Below are positions 53,601 through 61,428 of a DNA stretch of 64,000 nt, one piece after another. The stretch's first letter is position 1. Each line of letters begins with the position of its first letter. The stretch lies in contig CAYNMV010000001.1 in NCBI GenBank assembly GCA_964398315.1, positions 1-64,000 on the forward strand, written 5' to 3'. The notes beneath the pieces were generated by a model. That model saw nothing but the letters and a program-made list of their open reading frames with translations. It searched no databases and was not told where the DNA came from. The position numbers and the translations under genes are program-made. The stretch comes from JADLCB01 sp964398315. Its GTDB lineage: Bacteria > Planctomycetota > Phycisphaerae > Tepidisphaerales > Tepidisphaeraceae.

Positions 53601-54130
53601 TCCGGTGTGCGCACTACCCGCATCCCGCGACCACCGCCGCCGAAGCTGGCCTTGATCATGATGGGATAGCCGATGCGGTCCGCCTCCTTCTTGATCCGCT
53701 TCGGATCGCTCATCGCCTCCGCCGTGCCGGGAACAGTGGGCACACCGGTCTGATCCGCCAGCCGCTTGGCGGCAGTCTTGTCGCCGAACGTCTCCAGCAG
53801 TTCGGGCGTAGGACCGATGAAGGTGATCCCGGCCGCAGCACAGGCGCGGGCAAAATCGGCATTCTCGGCGAGGAAGCCGTAGCCCGGGTGGATCGCATCG
53901 ACGTGGTGATCACGGGCGACACGGATAATGTTCTCGATGTTCAGATACCCGCGCACCGGCTCGCCGCCTTCTTCAGGGCCGATCAGGTACGATTCATCCG
54001 CCTTGAAGCGGTGCAGTGCGAAGCGGTCCTCGTGGGTGTAGACCGCGACTGTTGTCAGCCCCAGTTCGGTTGCAGCGCGGAAGACACGGATCGCGATTTC
54101 GCTACGATTGGCGACGAGCAGTTTTTTCAT
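50675..54130 (-). CDS. pyc: Pyruvate carboxylase
   Basis: A single-chain 1151-aa biotin enzyme making oxaloacetate from pyruvate and bicarbonate. Domain order: biotin carboxylase (about 1-450; LLVANRSEIAIRVFRAA, the glycine-rich FGGGGRGMRVV and the EVNPRIQVEHTVTE site), carboxyltransferase (about 530-800; TTMRDAHQSLLATRFR with metal-binding Asp, LFSVECWGGATFD, IHFHTHDTSGI), allosteric linker, and the biotinyl domain (about 1080-1151) with the biotinyl-lysine in IEAMKMETA. All catalytic parts are present. It stands alone on the minus strand with a thioredoxin-like remnant after it. Confidence 0.98.
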   Translation of the reverse strand: MKKLLVANRSEIAIRVFRAATELGLTTVAVYTHEDRFALHRFKADESYLIGPEEGGEPVRGYLNIENIIRVARDHHVDAIHPGYGFLAENADFARACAAAGITFIGPTPELLETFGDKTAAKRLADQTGVPTVPGTAEAMSDPKRIKKEADRIGYPIMIKASFGGGGRGMRVVRTPDELMSRLEEASREAAGAFGRPEVFLERYIGRAKHIEVQVLGDRHGNLVHLWERDCSVQRRHQKVVEIAPSVNLPRHLREAICQAAVKLCAAVGYSAAGTVEFLVDMDREEFFFIEVNPRIQVEHTVTEVVTGIDLVKSQILVCQGHRLHEPPLNIPPQDKIDTRGFALQSRITTEDPENNFIPDYGRITTYRSAAGFGVRLDGGTAFGGAVITPYFDSLLVKLTASGSTFAEAIRRMDRALREFRIRGVKTNIPFLENLIHHPTFQSGDATTTFIDTARELFEFVPRKDRATKLLGYLGDVILNGRPDVKGKMDPKREFHAPPMPDYPHTQIPPDGTRQRLQKLGPEGLAAWVRRQKGLLLTDTTMRDAHQSLLATRFRSYDLLKIAPAYAHLAAGLFSVECWGGATFDTAMRFLQEDPWERLRQLRQRIPNVLLQMLLRSSNAVGYTNYPDNVVREFIVRAASEGIDVFRIFDSLNWTEAMQLSIETVREKTNAICEASICYTGDILDPRRTKYSLKYYVKLAKELVKMGTHILGIKDMAGLCKPFAAYELVKALKQEVDVPIHFHTHDTSGINAGSIIRAAEAGVDIADAALSSMSGLTSQPNLNSIVAALAHTRRDTGLDFESLNRLSDYFEAARSYYYPFEEDLKSPAADVYHHEMPGGQYTNLRQQAKSLGLEERWKEIADTYAEVNMLFGDIVKVTPSSKVVGDMALFMVTNGLTARDVLDPTRKLTFPKSVVEMMQGMIGWPPDGFPKVLQKIVLESAGVKPIRGRAGAKLPKVNLKAAKQELAAKINREPSDTDLLSYLLYSQVFLDFEAHRQQFGDTSVIPTPNFFYGIKVGEEVNVEIEEGKTLVVKFLTIGEPHPDGTRTIFFELNGQPREVVVPDRSLEGKLHKNPKADPDDPDHVAAPMPGKVSNVAVKKGDAVKEGQRLLSIEAMKMETAVYAPRTATVKELKIKQGDVVEAQDLLVVLEG

Positions 54131-54234
54131 GGATCACAGGGGCGGTATCGGGCCGCCCGGGTAGAGGCGTATCGGCCGGAGACAAACGCGGCGTATTTGA
54201 CGGGCGACCGCCGTCAATTTCAAGGTTGTTGTAC

Positions 54235-54780
54235 GTGTCAGGTGATTGGCAGCGTCAATTGGGGCAAGCCGTAACGGCAGCGCGGGGCCGGGCGGATGTG
54301 CGGACGGCGGTGGAAACGGTCTACGCCGCCGTGGCACAGGCGGTGGCACAACGCCAGCCACGCTGTGAGGCATCCGGTCGCTGCTGCCGGTTCGATGCCT
54401 ACGGTCACCGGCTTTACGTGACAACGCTGGAATTGGCGGTGTTCGTCGATGCATGGACTGCCACCGCAAAGGGCATTCCGCCAGCACAGCAGGGGGATCG
54501 CCCACGGGCGGGGATTCAATTGCCCGTGCGGGATGATCGAACAGTGGAAGACAGCTGCCGATTCCAGGTCCAGGGGCTGTGCTCAGTGCATGCGATCCGC
54601 CCGTTCGGCTGCCGGATATTTTACTGTGACCCGACCGCCGAGCAGTGGCAGCAGGAGCAGTACGAGCGGCTGCACGCGCAGCTCAAGCAGGCACATGAGC
54701 GGCTGGGGGTGCAGTACTGGTATGTCGAGTGGCGCACTGCACTGCGGGTGGTACTGGGGGCAGGGGGGGAAGGGCGATGA
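54235..54780 (+). CDS. YkgJ-family cysteine cluster protein
   Basis: A protein of about 181 aa with the YkgJ (CxxxxxCC) zinc/iron cluster: C-E-A-S-G-R-C-C near residue 43, then C-R-F-Q-V-Q-G-L-C and RPFGCRIFYCD. Members may bind Fe-S or zinc; function unknown. The GTG at 54235 is proposed as start because AAGG lies 9 nt upstream and homology begins about there (SGDWQRQLG); the frame stays open 73 codons further upstream over the start of pyc. Convergent with rpoZ. Confidence 0.8.
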   Translation: MSGDWQRQLGQAVTAARGRADVRTAVETVYAAVAQAVAQRQPRCEASGRCCRFDAYGHRLYVTTLELAVFVDAWTATAKGIPPAQQGDRPRAGIQLPVRDDRTVEDSCRFQVQGLCSVHAIRPFGCRIFYCDPTAEQWQQEQYERLHAQLKQAHERLGVQYWYVEWRTALRVVLGAGGEGR

Positions 54781-54883
54781 AACGCGCTCGCGCGACCTGT
54801 CGATATATCAGGCACACCGGTTTCTCGTCGGTTGCCATGACCTGCCGGGCCGTGCCCCCGGTGCGGTCTATCTCGACGGCCGG

Positions 54884-54927
54884 CATCTTTGGTGGCACAG
54901 AGAGGGGGGTCTGTACCACCAAAGATG
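54884..54927. terminator. Long hairpin after the YkgJ gene
   Basis: CATCTTTGGTGG, one base, ACAGA, a G-rich 8-base loop, TCTGT, one base, CCACCAAAGATG: an 18-position stem with one mismatch and no T run. It lies between the convergent YkgJ-like and rpoZ genes. Confidence 0.55.
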
Positions 54928-54996
54928 GGCTGGAGTCGTTTGACTAAAACTCGAACCTGGCACGCGCAGCCAGCCGGCTGCGGAGGGGATGCCGCC

Positions 54997-55034
54997 AGCA
55001 GGCGATATGACCGGGCACGATTGTATCGCCTGCT
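54997..55034 (-). terminator. Hairpin 13 nt after the rpoZ stop
   Basis: AGCAGGCGATA at 54997-55007 pairs exactly with 55024-55034 across a 16-base loop. No U-tract follows on the minus strand. Probably the 3' end structure of the aroF-to-rpoZ operon. Confidence 0.5.
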
Positions 55035-55047
55035 CTCGATCGACGGC

Positions 55048-55272
55048 TTACGCGGTGGGAGGCTCCAGGCCGCTGGCTTCATAGTCGATGGCGATCTTGT
55101 CCTGGAGGATCTCCTGCACAACCACCTCCAGGTCGGTCATATCATCGCTGCGCTCGATCAGCGGGCGTGCCCCTTCCATCAGTTCGATCATACGCTTCTG
55201 GATCAGTGCGGTCAGCTTGAAGCGCCCGCCCACCTTGTGCACGATTTCATCGCTCTTGAGTGCTTCGATCAT
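55048..55272 (-). CDS. rpoZ: RNA polymerase omega subunit
   Basis: A 74-aa protein of the RpoZ family, here in the divergent form of planctomycetes: IVHKVGGRFKLTALIQKRMIELMEGARPLIE is the conserved core (quoted parts VGGRFKLTALIQKRM and EGARPL). Omega helps assemble the beta' subunit. It is last in the minus-strand operon after gmk, the common gmk-rpoZ order. GGAG lies 8 nt before the ATG. Confidence 0.85.
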   Translation of the reverse strand: MIEALKSDEIVHKVGGRFKLTALIQKRMIELMEGARPLIERSDDMTDLEVVVQEILQDKIAIDYEASGLEPPTA

Positions 55273-55329
55273 GGTTTTTCTCCGTCGTTTTCAGACTTCT
55301 GTTTTCCTGGTGACTGCCGAAGACTGCGC

Positions 55330-55920
55330 CTAAACGCGTTCGGCACGCTTGTGCCGGATGATCTTGATGATTTCCTCCACGGCGTGCTCCAGATCATCGT
55401 TAATGACCATGTAGTCGAACGCATGGCTGCCCTTGGCCATGTGGATCTCGCGCTTGGCCGCGCGGAACCGCTTCTGAATTTCCTCTTCACTGTCCCGGGC
55501 CCGGTCGCGCAGGCGCAGGAACAGCGCCCACACATACGGCGGGACGATGAAGATCAGCAGGGCGGCCGGGGAATGATAGCGCACCTGCATGGCCCCCTGG
55601 AAGTCGATCTCCAGCAACACATCCCGGCCGGCCTTCAGGTGGTCCAGGGCGGGATGCTTGGGGGTGGCGTAGTAGTCGCCGTACACCTGGGCATACTCCA
55701 GGTATTCATCGTTGTCCAGCCGCCGGAAGAACTCGGCCTTGTCTACGTGATCGTAGGTCTTGCCCTTCTCTTCGTTGGGGCGGCGTGGCCGGGTTGTCAC
55801 GGATACCGTGTACCAGACATTGAGCCGTTCGGCCAGCGCACGCGAGATCGTGCTCTTGCCAACCCCCGAGGGGCCGACAAGGACGATAAGGAGGCCTTCG
55901 CTGTGCTGGGTGTCGCTCAT
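55330..55920 (-). CDS. gmk: Guanylate kinase
   Basis: A 196-aa kinase converting GMP to GDP. The P-loop is GPSGVGKSTI. The GMP-binding region has SVTTRPRRPNEEKGKTY with the Ser/Arg pair, and the lid follows (FRRLDNDEYLEYAQVYGDYY; note the usual G-x-Y-G-T-x-x is Y-G-D-Y-Y-A-T). VLLEIDFQGAMQVR is typical. ATG at 55920 is preferred over a TTG 6 nt upstream. Between yicC and rpoZ. Confidence 0.96.
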   Translation of the reverse strand: MSDTQHSEGLLIVLVGPSGVGKSTISRALAERLNVWYTVSVTTRPRRPNEEKGKTYDHVDKAEFFRRLDNDEYLEYAQVYGDYYATPKHPALDHLKAGRDVLLEIDFQGAMQVRYHSPAALLIFIVPPYVWALFLRLRDRARDSEEEIQKRFRAAKREIHMAKGSHAFDYMVINDDLEHAVEEIIKIIRHKRAERV

Positions 55921-55991
55921 TGTCAATTACCTGTCGGGCATGCACCATCGGACGGCCGGCCCCGTGCGCCGATCGCCCATCGGCAATGCCT

Positions 55992-56867
55992 TTACTCCAC
56001 GTTCTGTACCTGTTCCTTCAGGCGGTCGATCGCGCCTTTGATCTCGACGATGTGGCCGGCGATGGTGGCATCATTGGCCTTGCTGGCGATGGTGTTGGCC
56101 TCGCGGAGCATTTCCTGGGTGATGAAGTCGAGCTTGCGGCCGGCGTGGGCATCACCCCGGCAGGCAGCCTCAAACGCCTTGAGATGCTGGCTGAGACGCT
56201 GGATTTCCTCACTGATGTCCGCCCGCTCGGCAAAGACCGCCACTTCCTTCAGCAGATCCGCCTGATTGACCTGCAACTCGGCCTTGCTCATCAGCGTGTT
56301 GACCCGGATTGACAGCTTCTTGTGATACTCATCCACCACGCCCGGTGCGCGGCGGGCAATTTCCTCCAGGTTCTTGCTGATGATCGCCAGGTGGCGCATC
56401 AGGTCCTCGAACAGCGCCTGCCCCTCGACACGGCGCATGTCCAGCAGCTTGGCAATGGCCTGGCGCGTCAGGTCTCGCACGATCTGGCCATGCTTCTGGA
56501 TCTCATCGCTCTCATCGCGTGGCTCGTTGAGTACGCCGGGCAGTTGCAGCAGCGAGGCCAGGTCGATGTCGGTTTTGTGGTTCTGAAGCGCCTGGAGCTG
56601 CGAGAGATAAGCCTCCAGCGCCGGGACGTTGATGTGGTATGCCGCCTCCGCCGAGTTCATCCGCATTTTCAGGATATAGGTGATGGAGCCACGTCCCAGT
56701 TCACTGCGCAGCAGGCTCTCCAGTTCCGGCTCAAGGCCGGAAACATTCTCCGGGAGCTTGATGACGGCCTTGAAATAGCGGTTGTTGAGTGAGCGGATCT
56801 CAACCGCGTAATGAGTGCCGTTGTTTTCGGCAACGGCGTCGCCAAAGCCGGTCATGCTGACGATCAT
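55992..56867 (-). CDS. YicC-family endoribonuclease
   Basis: A 291-aa protein of the YicC/YloC family, now known as manganese-dependent endoribonucleases. Conserved parts are MIVSMTGFGDA at the start, VEIRSLNNRYFK and the C-terminal DFITQEMLREANTIASKA with its acidic residues. The order yicC-gmk-rpoZ is shared with many bacteria, which supports the identification. It follows secG by 53 nt on the minus strand. Confidence 0.95.
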   Translation of the reverse strand: MIVSMTGFGDAVAENNGTHYAVEIRSLNNRYFKAVIKLPENVSGLEPELESLLRSELGRGSITYILKMRMNSAEAAYHINVPALEAYLSQLQALQNHKTDIDLASLLQLPGVLNEPRDESDEIQKHGQIVRDLTRQAIAKLLDMRRVEGQALFEDLMRHLAIISKNLEEIARRAPGVVDEYHKKLSIRVNTLMSKAELQVNQADLLKEVAVFAERADISEEIQRLSQHLKAFEAACRGDAHAGRKLDFITQEMLREANTIASKANDATIAGHIVEIKGAIDRLKEQVQNVE

Positions 56868-56920
56868 GCGGATGGTCGTTTCGAGGAACAGGACAAGCAG
56901 GACCGCAACTGGCGCGGCGA

Positions 56921-57328
56921 CTATTCGGGCTGAGCAGGCGTTGACTCGGGAGGAGCGGCGGGCGCTTCACCTGCACCGGTCGAACCAGTCCCCGCAGCGC
57001 CAGGATCGGCCGTCGCGGGTGTTGAATCCGATGTCGGCATCATCGGCGCCACCGGCTGGCCCACACCCGCTTCGCGCAGTGTCTGCTCATGGCGGTAGTT
57101 GGCCAGCAGGTTCAGCCCGATCGCCAGGACGATGAAAACGCCAAAGATGATGCTGGTGGTCCAGGTCAGCACATCACCGGTCTTGGCGCCGAAAGCGGTG
57201 TTGCCGCCGGCCCCACCAAACGCGGTTGCCAGTCCGCCGCCCCGGCCTTTCTGGATCAGGATAATCAACACCAGCAGCAGGCTGATGAGAATGAAGAGGA
57301 TGATGCACAGATAGAGGAGAAAATTCAT
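56921..57328 (-). CDS. secG: Preprotein translocase subunit SecG
   Basis: A 135-aa SecG with two helices (LLYLCIILFILISLLLVLIILIQ, quoted as LYLCIILFILISLLLVLI; and TTSIIFGVFIVLAIGLNLLA), the central QKGRGGGLATAFGG loop, which is highly conserved, and a long Ala/Pro/Thr-rich cytoplasmic tail absent in E. coli. It joins SecYE in protein export. ATG at 57328 (MNFLLYLC) was chosen; the frame is open upstream through the palindromic element. No ribosome-binding site is obvious. Confidence 0.93.
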   Translation of the reverse strand: MNFLLYLCIILFILISLLLVLIILIQKGRGGGLATAFGGAGGNTAFGAKTGDVLTWTTSIIFGVFIVLAIGLNLLANYRHEQTLREAGVGQPVAPMMPTSDSTPATADPGAAGTGSTGAGEAPAAPPESTPAQPE

Positions 57329-57341
57329 AAGTGAGTCGCCC

Positions 57342-57410
57342 GTTGCCAGTTGCCGGCTGCCAGTGGCCCACAGATGCCGCTGGGGCAACTGGCCACTGGC
57401 GGCCGGCAGC
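57342..57410. repeat. Word-iterated palindromic element E (tpiA-secG)
   Basis: Arms 57342-57370 and 57382-57410 are complementary at 20 of 29 positions around an 11-nt loop, and read TTGCCAGT, TTGCCGGC and TGCCAGTGGCC words. It ends 6 nt from the tpiA stop (transcription runs leftward) and 13 nt before the secG ATG. Same word family as elements A and C. Confidence 0.8.
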
Positions 57411-57416
57411 TAAAGT

Positions 57417-58166
57417 TCACTTTGCCGCATTTACGATCGCCAGGAAGCTGTCGGCCTTGAGTGCGGCACCGCCGATCAGGCCACCATCCACATCCGGCTG
57501 CGCCAGCAGGCCGGCGGCGTTTTCCGGTTTCATGCTGCCGCCGTACTGGATGCGCACGCGGTCGGCGAAGTCGGCGTTCCACATCTTGCCCAACGCCGAC
57601 CGGATATAGGCGTGGACTTCCTGCGCCTGCTGGTCAGTGGCATTGCGGCCGGTGCCGATCGCCCAGACCGGCTCATAGGCGATCACCAGGCGATCCGGTT
57701 CGGCGATCCGGCTTGGCTGCAGTTCTTCAAGCTGCCTCTGCACAACCGCAAGCGTCTGGTTCGCATCCCGCTCTTCGAGTTTCTCCCCAACGCAGTGGAC
57801 CAGCGTCAGCCCGGCATCATAGATGGCCGCGGCCTTGCGGCCGACCAATTCGGGCGTCTCCCCGATCACGTGCCGGCGTTCACTGTGGCCGGTCAGGACG
57901 AACTTCACGCCCAGGTCCGTGAGCATTTCGATGCTGATCTCGCCGGTGAATGCGCCATTCTTCTCGAAATAGGCATCCTGAGCGCCGAGCATCACCCGCG
58001 ACCCCGCCAGCGCCTGCCCGACGGCGTCAATATAAACGAACGGCACGGCCACCCCCACCTGAACACCCTCGGGCACGCCCTGCGCCACGGCCTTGGCCAG
58101 CGACACAGCGCTCTGCTTGTTGGTGTTCATCTTCCAGTTGCCGGCAACAAATTTCGTGCGTGCCAT
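57417..58166 (-). CDS. tpiA: Triosephosphate isomerase
   Basis: A 249-aa TIM-barrel interconverting dihydroxyacetone phosphate and glyceraldehyde 3-phosphate. Active-site residues: Asn/Lys in VAGNWKMN, His in VLTGHSERR, Glu in IAYEPVWAIGTG, with the flexible loop following; the phosphate loop is YGGSMKPENA and GLIGGAAL. It is the second gene of the aroF-tpiA-secG-yicC-gmk-rpoZ run, with palindromic elements on both sides. Confidence 0.98.
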   Translation of the reverse strand: MARTKFVAGNWKMNTNKQSAVSLAKAVAQGVPEGVQVGVAVPFVYIDAVGQALAGSRVMLGAQDAYFEKNGAFTGEISIEMLTDLGVKFVLTGHSERRHVIGETPELVGRKAAAIYDAGLTLVHCVGEKLEERDANQTLAVVQRQLEELQPSRIAEPDRLVIAYEPVWAIGTGRNATDQQAQEVHAYIRSALGKMWNADFADRVRIQYGGSMKPENAAGLLAQPDVDGGLIGGAALKADSFLAIVNAAK

Positions 58167-58208
58167 AATCCAGTCTTTCCGCTTCTTCGCCCGCCTCCGT
58201 CGAGACGC

Positions 58209-58285
58209 AATGCCGATTCTCCCTTGCCGATTGGGAGGCGGTCAACTGCCTGCCCTGGGGCAATCGGCAATTGGCAATCGGCATT
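58209..58285. repeat. Word-iterated palindromic element F (aroF-tpiA)
   Basis: Arms 58209-58238 and 58257-58285 share two perfect 10-bp blocks (AATGCCGATT and TTGCCGATTG with their complements). TTGCCGAT is the iterated word. It ends 1 nt from the aroF stop and lies 42 nt before the tpiA start. Confidence 0.85.
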
Positions 58286-58286
58286 C

Positions 58287-59339
58287 CTATGCCACCGGTT
58301 CGCCCACTTCAGCGAACGACCTGCCCAGTACCTGCGCCACCTGCCGCAACTGGCCCATCAGTTCCTTGAACGTCTCGGGCAGCAGGGCCTGCGGGCCATC
58401 GCACTGGGCTTCGGCGGGACAGTAGTGTACTTCGATAATTACACCATGCGCCCCCGCGGCCATCCCGGCCAGCGCCAACGCACCCACGTAGTCGCGTTTG
58501 CCCGCGGCGTGGCTGGGATCGACGATGATCGGCAGGTGGCTCCACTGCTGCGCCACCGGAATACTGCTGATATCAAGGCTGAAGCGGATGGAATCCTCAA
58601 AGGTCTTGATCCCGCGCTCGCAGAGGATGACGCTGGAGTTGCCCTGGCTGAGCACGTACTCAGCGCTCATCAGCCATTCCTTGACCGATGCGCTCAGGCC
58701 GCGCTTCAACAGAACGGCCCGCTGGGTCTTGCCCACTTCACGCAGCAGGTCAAAGTTCTGCATGTTGCGGGCGCCGATCTGCCAGCAGTCGACATACGGC
58801 TCCATCTGCTCGACCTGGCGGGTGTCCATCACCTCGACGCAGATCGGCATCCCCAGTTCATCGCCGCATGCCCGCATCCACTTGAGCGCTTCGATGCCCA
58901 GCCCCTGGAAGGAGTAGGGGCTGGTTCGCGGCTTGTAGACGCCGCCGCGGAGGATCGTCGCCCCGGCGTCGCGCACCTCACGAGCGATGCGGTAGAGCAT
59001 CTGCTCGTTTTCCACCGCACACGGTCCGGCGATACAGGCTGCGTGCCCGTTACCCACCTTGATCCGTGGTGTCTTGCCGCCGCCGATGGTGATGACGGAA
59101 TCGGTGCCGTGAAACTCGCGGCTGGCGAGCTTGTACGGCTTCATGATCGGGACGACTTTCTCCACCCCGTCCAGGCTGGCCAGGTGGGTCTGGTCGAGGA
59201 TCCCTTCCTCGCCAACGGCCCCGATCACTGTGCGGTATTCGCCCTGCGACAGGTGAGGACGGGCGCCCATGCGCTCGATCTCCGACACCACGCGGTCAAT
59301 GGCGGCCTGCGGGGCCTGTGGATTCATCACAACGATCAC
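58287..59339 (-). CDS. aroF: 3-deoxy-7-phosphoheptulonate synthase (DAHP synthase, type I beta)
   Basis: First enzyme of the shikimate pathway, condensing phosphoenolpyruvate and erythrose 4-phosphate. At 350 aa it has the N-terminal ferredoxin-like regulatory domain (about residues 1-75; IVVMNPQAPQAAIDRVV, then VIGAVGEEG) fused to the barrel, with AGPCAVENEQM, LRGGVYKPRTSPYSFQGLG, LLKRGLSASVKEW and IVDPSHAAGKRD at the active site. The layout is that of Thermotoga/Bacillus enzymes subject to tyrosine feedback. GTG at 59339 has AGGAG 7 nt upstream. It is first in the operon with tpiA. Confidence 0.96.
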   Translation of the reverse strand: MIVVMNPQAPQAAIDRVVSEIERMGARPHLSQGEYRTVIGAVGEEGILDQTHLASLDGVEKVVPIMKPYKLASREFHGTDSVITIGGGKTPRIKVGNGHAACIAGPCAVENEQMLYRIAREVRDAGATILRGGVYKPRTSPYSFQGLGIEALKWMRACGDELGMPICVEVMDTRQVEQMEPYVDCWQIGARNMQNFDLLREVGKTQRAVLLKRGLSASVKEWLMSAEYVLSQGNSSVILCERGIKTFEDSIRFSLDISSIPVAQQWSHLPIIVDPSHAAGKRDYVGALALAGMAAGAHGVIIEVHYCPAEAQCDGPQALLPETFKELMGQLRQVAQVLGRSFAEVGEPVA

Positions 59340-59381
59340 GCCCGAACTCCTGCAAGACTTTGCGATTGCGGAAAGTCCTGT

Positions 59382-59409
59382 AGTGTACCGCGATCGCTAC
59401 CCGTGGCAA
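59382..59409 (-). promoter_or_regulatory. Promoter of the aroF operon
   Basis: On the minus strand TTGCCA (5/6), 16 bp, TACACT (4/6), about 42 nt before the aroF GTG. It would drive the whole aroF-rpoZ run. Confidence 0.5.
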
Positions 59410-59574
59410 GGGCGGGGAGCGGGGTTATGGGCCGTGGCGGCGCGGCTATTGACGTGAAGAAACGATTGCACGGTCCAAAAAGAGCCGCGCGCCAGGGGCT
59501 TGCCGGTTCTGTCCCGCAGGAGAAACAGAGTCGCTCAGCAAGTTCCTGACACGCGGCCCAATGGCACGGGGGGC

Positions 59575-61359
59575 CTATGGCCGCCGCGACCGCGGGGCGC
59601 CCTCCGGCTGCGAATAGGGGGCCGGCGGGGCCTGGTCGGCGGGGGTGATGCCTTTGACCTCCTCGACCGGAGCCGTGGATTCCGGAGCCTTGGGAGCGCG
59701 GAGGCTGGTGGCCAGCACTTCAGCCTGGCGGGCCATATCGATCGATTCGCCGAGGATGCGAGCGACCTCCTGGTCGGCATGGAATCCCATCGAGTTCTCG
59801 CTGACGACGAAGTCCAGCCGCCACTGGGCGCTGCGCTGAAGCTGGAACAGCCGCGCCTGGTCCTGCTCGGAGATACCGGCGGCCTGGGCAGCGCGGATGG
59901 CGGTGATCATCTCATCGATCGCGGTACCGGCCCGCTGGATCAGGTCGTGGGTGCGGTCTTGGATCGTCAGCACCCGCTGCATCAGTTCATCTTCCGGCAC
60001 GTTATGGCAGGTCTGGCACGAGCGGTTGATGCTCAGCAGCGGGCTGCGCACCCAGTGGCTGGAGACCTTCATCGCGCCCTGGCGCTCATAGGGCATGTGG
60101 CAGTCGGCGCAGGCGACGCCGGCACGGGCATGGATGCCCTGGCTCCACATCTCGAATTCGGGGTGCTGGGCCTTGTAGACCGGGGCACCGGTTTCACCGT
60201 GCTTGAAGTCCATGAAGGGGGTGCCATCGGGGAACTTGTGGCCATCGTACATCCGCTCAATCTGTTCCACCTTCAGACCCTTGTGCCATGGGAAGAAGAG
60301 GGTCTCCTTGTTGGCACAGTAGTACTCAACATGGCACTGGGCGCAGGCGTAGGAACGCATTTCCTGGCGGGTGGCCATGGTGTTGGGGTCATAGGGCTGA
60401 GAGCGGCTGCCCTGGCGCCAGCGCTCGATGCTCGGCAGGTGCGGCACCGGGACAAAACGCTCCTGGCCGGGGCGATCAGGATCCGGCTCGGTGGCCGCGG
60501 CCAGCGCCTGCAGGCCGCGGACCAGGCCCGGACGGGTGACGCGCAACGCCATGGTCTTGGGGTCATGGCAGTCGATGCAGCTCACCGGATGGGCCTGCCC
60601 AACGTGGGCGGCCAGTGCCTCGCGCGTGGTGGGAGCACCATTGGCGTTGGCGGAAGCAGACAGATCAGCACCCGTTCCGCCGGGGAACAGCGGCATACTT
60701 TCGCCCGGTGTGCCATCGGGGGTCTTCAGCAGTTCGGCGTGCGCCTCCGCGTAGGTAAGTTTGGAGGCCTCCTCAAAGCCGCGCATCACGGCCGGCCAGT
60801 TGAAGCCGGCCGCCAGCGCTTCCTCATCGGCGGGCTGGCCCATCGCTTCCAGCCCCAGGCGGCGGTACATCGGAATCACTGAAGCGTGACAGTGCAGGCA
60901 TGCCCCGGCCTGCGGCCGCTGGAGCACGCGTTCGGTCTGCTCCTGGTCGTAGAGCATGTAGGCATGGCCGCGGCGGTCGCGGAAATCGATCGAGAAGGCG
61001 TAACCGGCATACATGCGCTTGAGCCACGGGTCGCGTTCAATGCGCTGCTCGGGCATGGCCTCCGAGCCGCCGTACTTGGTGCGCGTGATATCCACCGTGC
61101 GGCGGTAGGTGTCGAACTGGAACGGCCAGTTGCTGCCCCAGGGAACGGGGTCTGTGTGGATCTCAGTGACATCCACGATGCGCACGTACGGATTCTTGGC
61201 CTCCTGCTTGCGCTGGAAGATGTTCATCAGCAACGCGGTGACAAGGAAGGTCGCCACCGCCACCGCGACCACCACCACCACGAGGAAGCCCATGCGCTTT
61301 GACGGCGATGCCTCGGGCGCGGTGTCAGGCTCGGGGGTGGAAGAAGAGGTATCTGTCAT
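59575..61359 (-). CDS. nrfA: Ammonia-forming cytochrome c nitrite reductase NrfA
   Basis: A 594-aa pentahaem enzyme reducing nitrite to ammonia in the periplasm. A single N-terminal helix (MGFLVVVVVAVAVATFLVTALLM, residues about 23-45) acts as anchor or signal. The five haem sites are CLHCH, CIDCH, CAQCH, CADCH and CQTCH. The first, active-site haem has CxxCH instead of the classical CxxCK, a form known from Campylobacter-type NrfA. CAQCHVEYYC with FPWHKGLKVEQIERMYD and HPEFEMWSQGIHA are active-site hallmarks. A Pro/Glu-rich C-terminal tail is extra. NrfH is encoded directly upstream on the same strand. Confidence 0.96.
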   Translation of the reverse strand: MTDTSSSTPEPDTAPEASPSKRMGFLVVVVVAVAVATFLVTALLMNIFQRKQEAKNPYVRIVDVTEIHTDPVPWGSNWPFQFDTYRRTVDITRTKYGGSEAMPEQRIERDPWLKRMYAGYAFSIDFRDRRGHAYMLYDQEQTERVLQRPQAGACLHCHASVIPMYRRLGLEAMGQPADEEALAAGFNWPAVMRGFEEASKLTYAEAHAELLKTPDGTPGESMPLFPGGTGADLSASANANGAPTTREALAAHVGQAHPVSCIDCHDPKTMALRVTRPGLVRGLQALAAATEPDPDRPGQERFVPVPHLPSIERWRQGSRSQPYDPNTMATRQEMRSYACAQCHVEYYCANKETLFFPWHKGLKVEQIERMYDGHKFPDGTPFMDFKHGETGAPVYKAQHPEFEMWSQGIHARAGVACADCHMPYERQGAMKVSSHWVRSPLLSINRSCQTCHNVPEDELMQRVLTIQDRTHDLIQRAGTAIDEMITAIRAAQAAGISEQDQARLFQLQRSAQWRLDFVVSENSMGFHADQEVARILGESIDMARQAEVLATSLRAPKAPESTAPVEEVKGITPADQAPPAPYSQPEGAPRSRRP

Positions 61360-61428
61360 GGTCGAATCTCCGCAAGCTTAAAAGCCATTGCTCACCACAG
61401 GCGCTGGCGCACCAGCCGGCCGCTGCCA

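Noticed and set aside
55922..55990. CGATCGCCCATCGGCAATGCC sequence between yicC and gmk, in part
   Set aside because: Shares ATCGGCAAT with the TTGCCGAT word but no clear opposing arm; left out of the element family.
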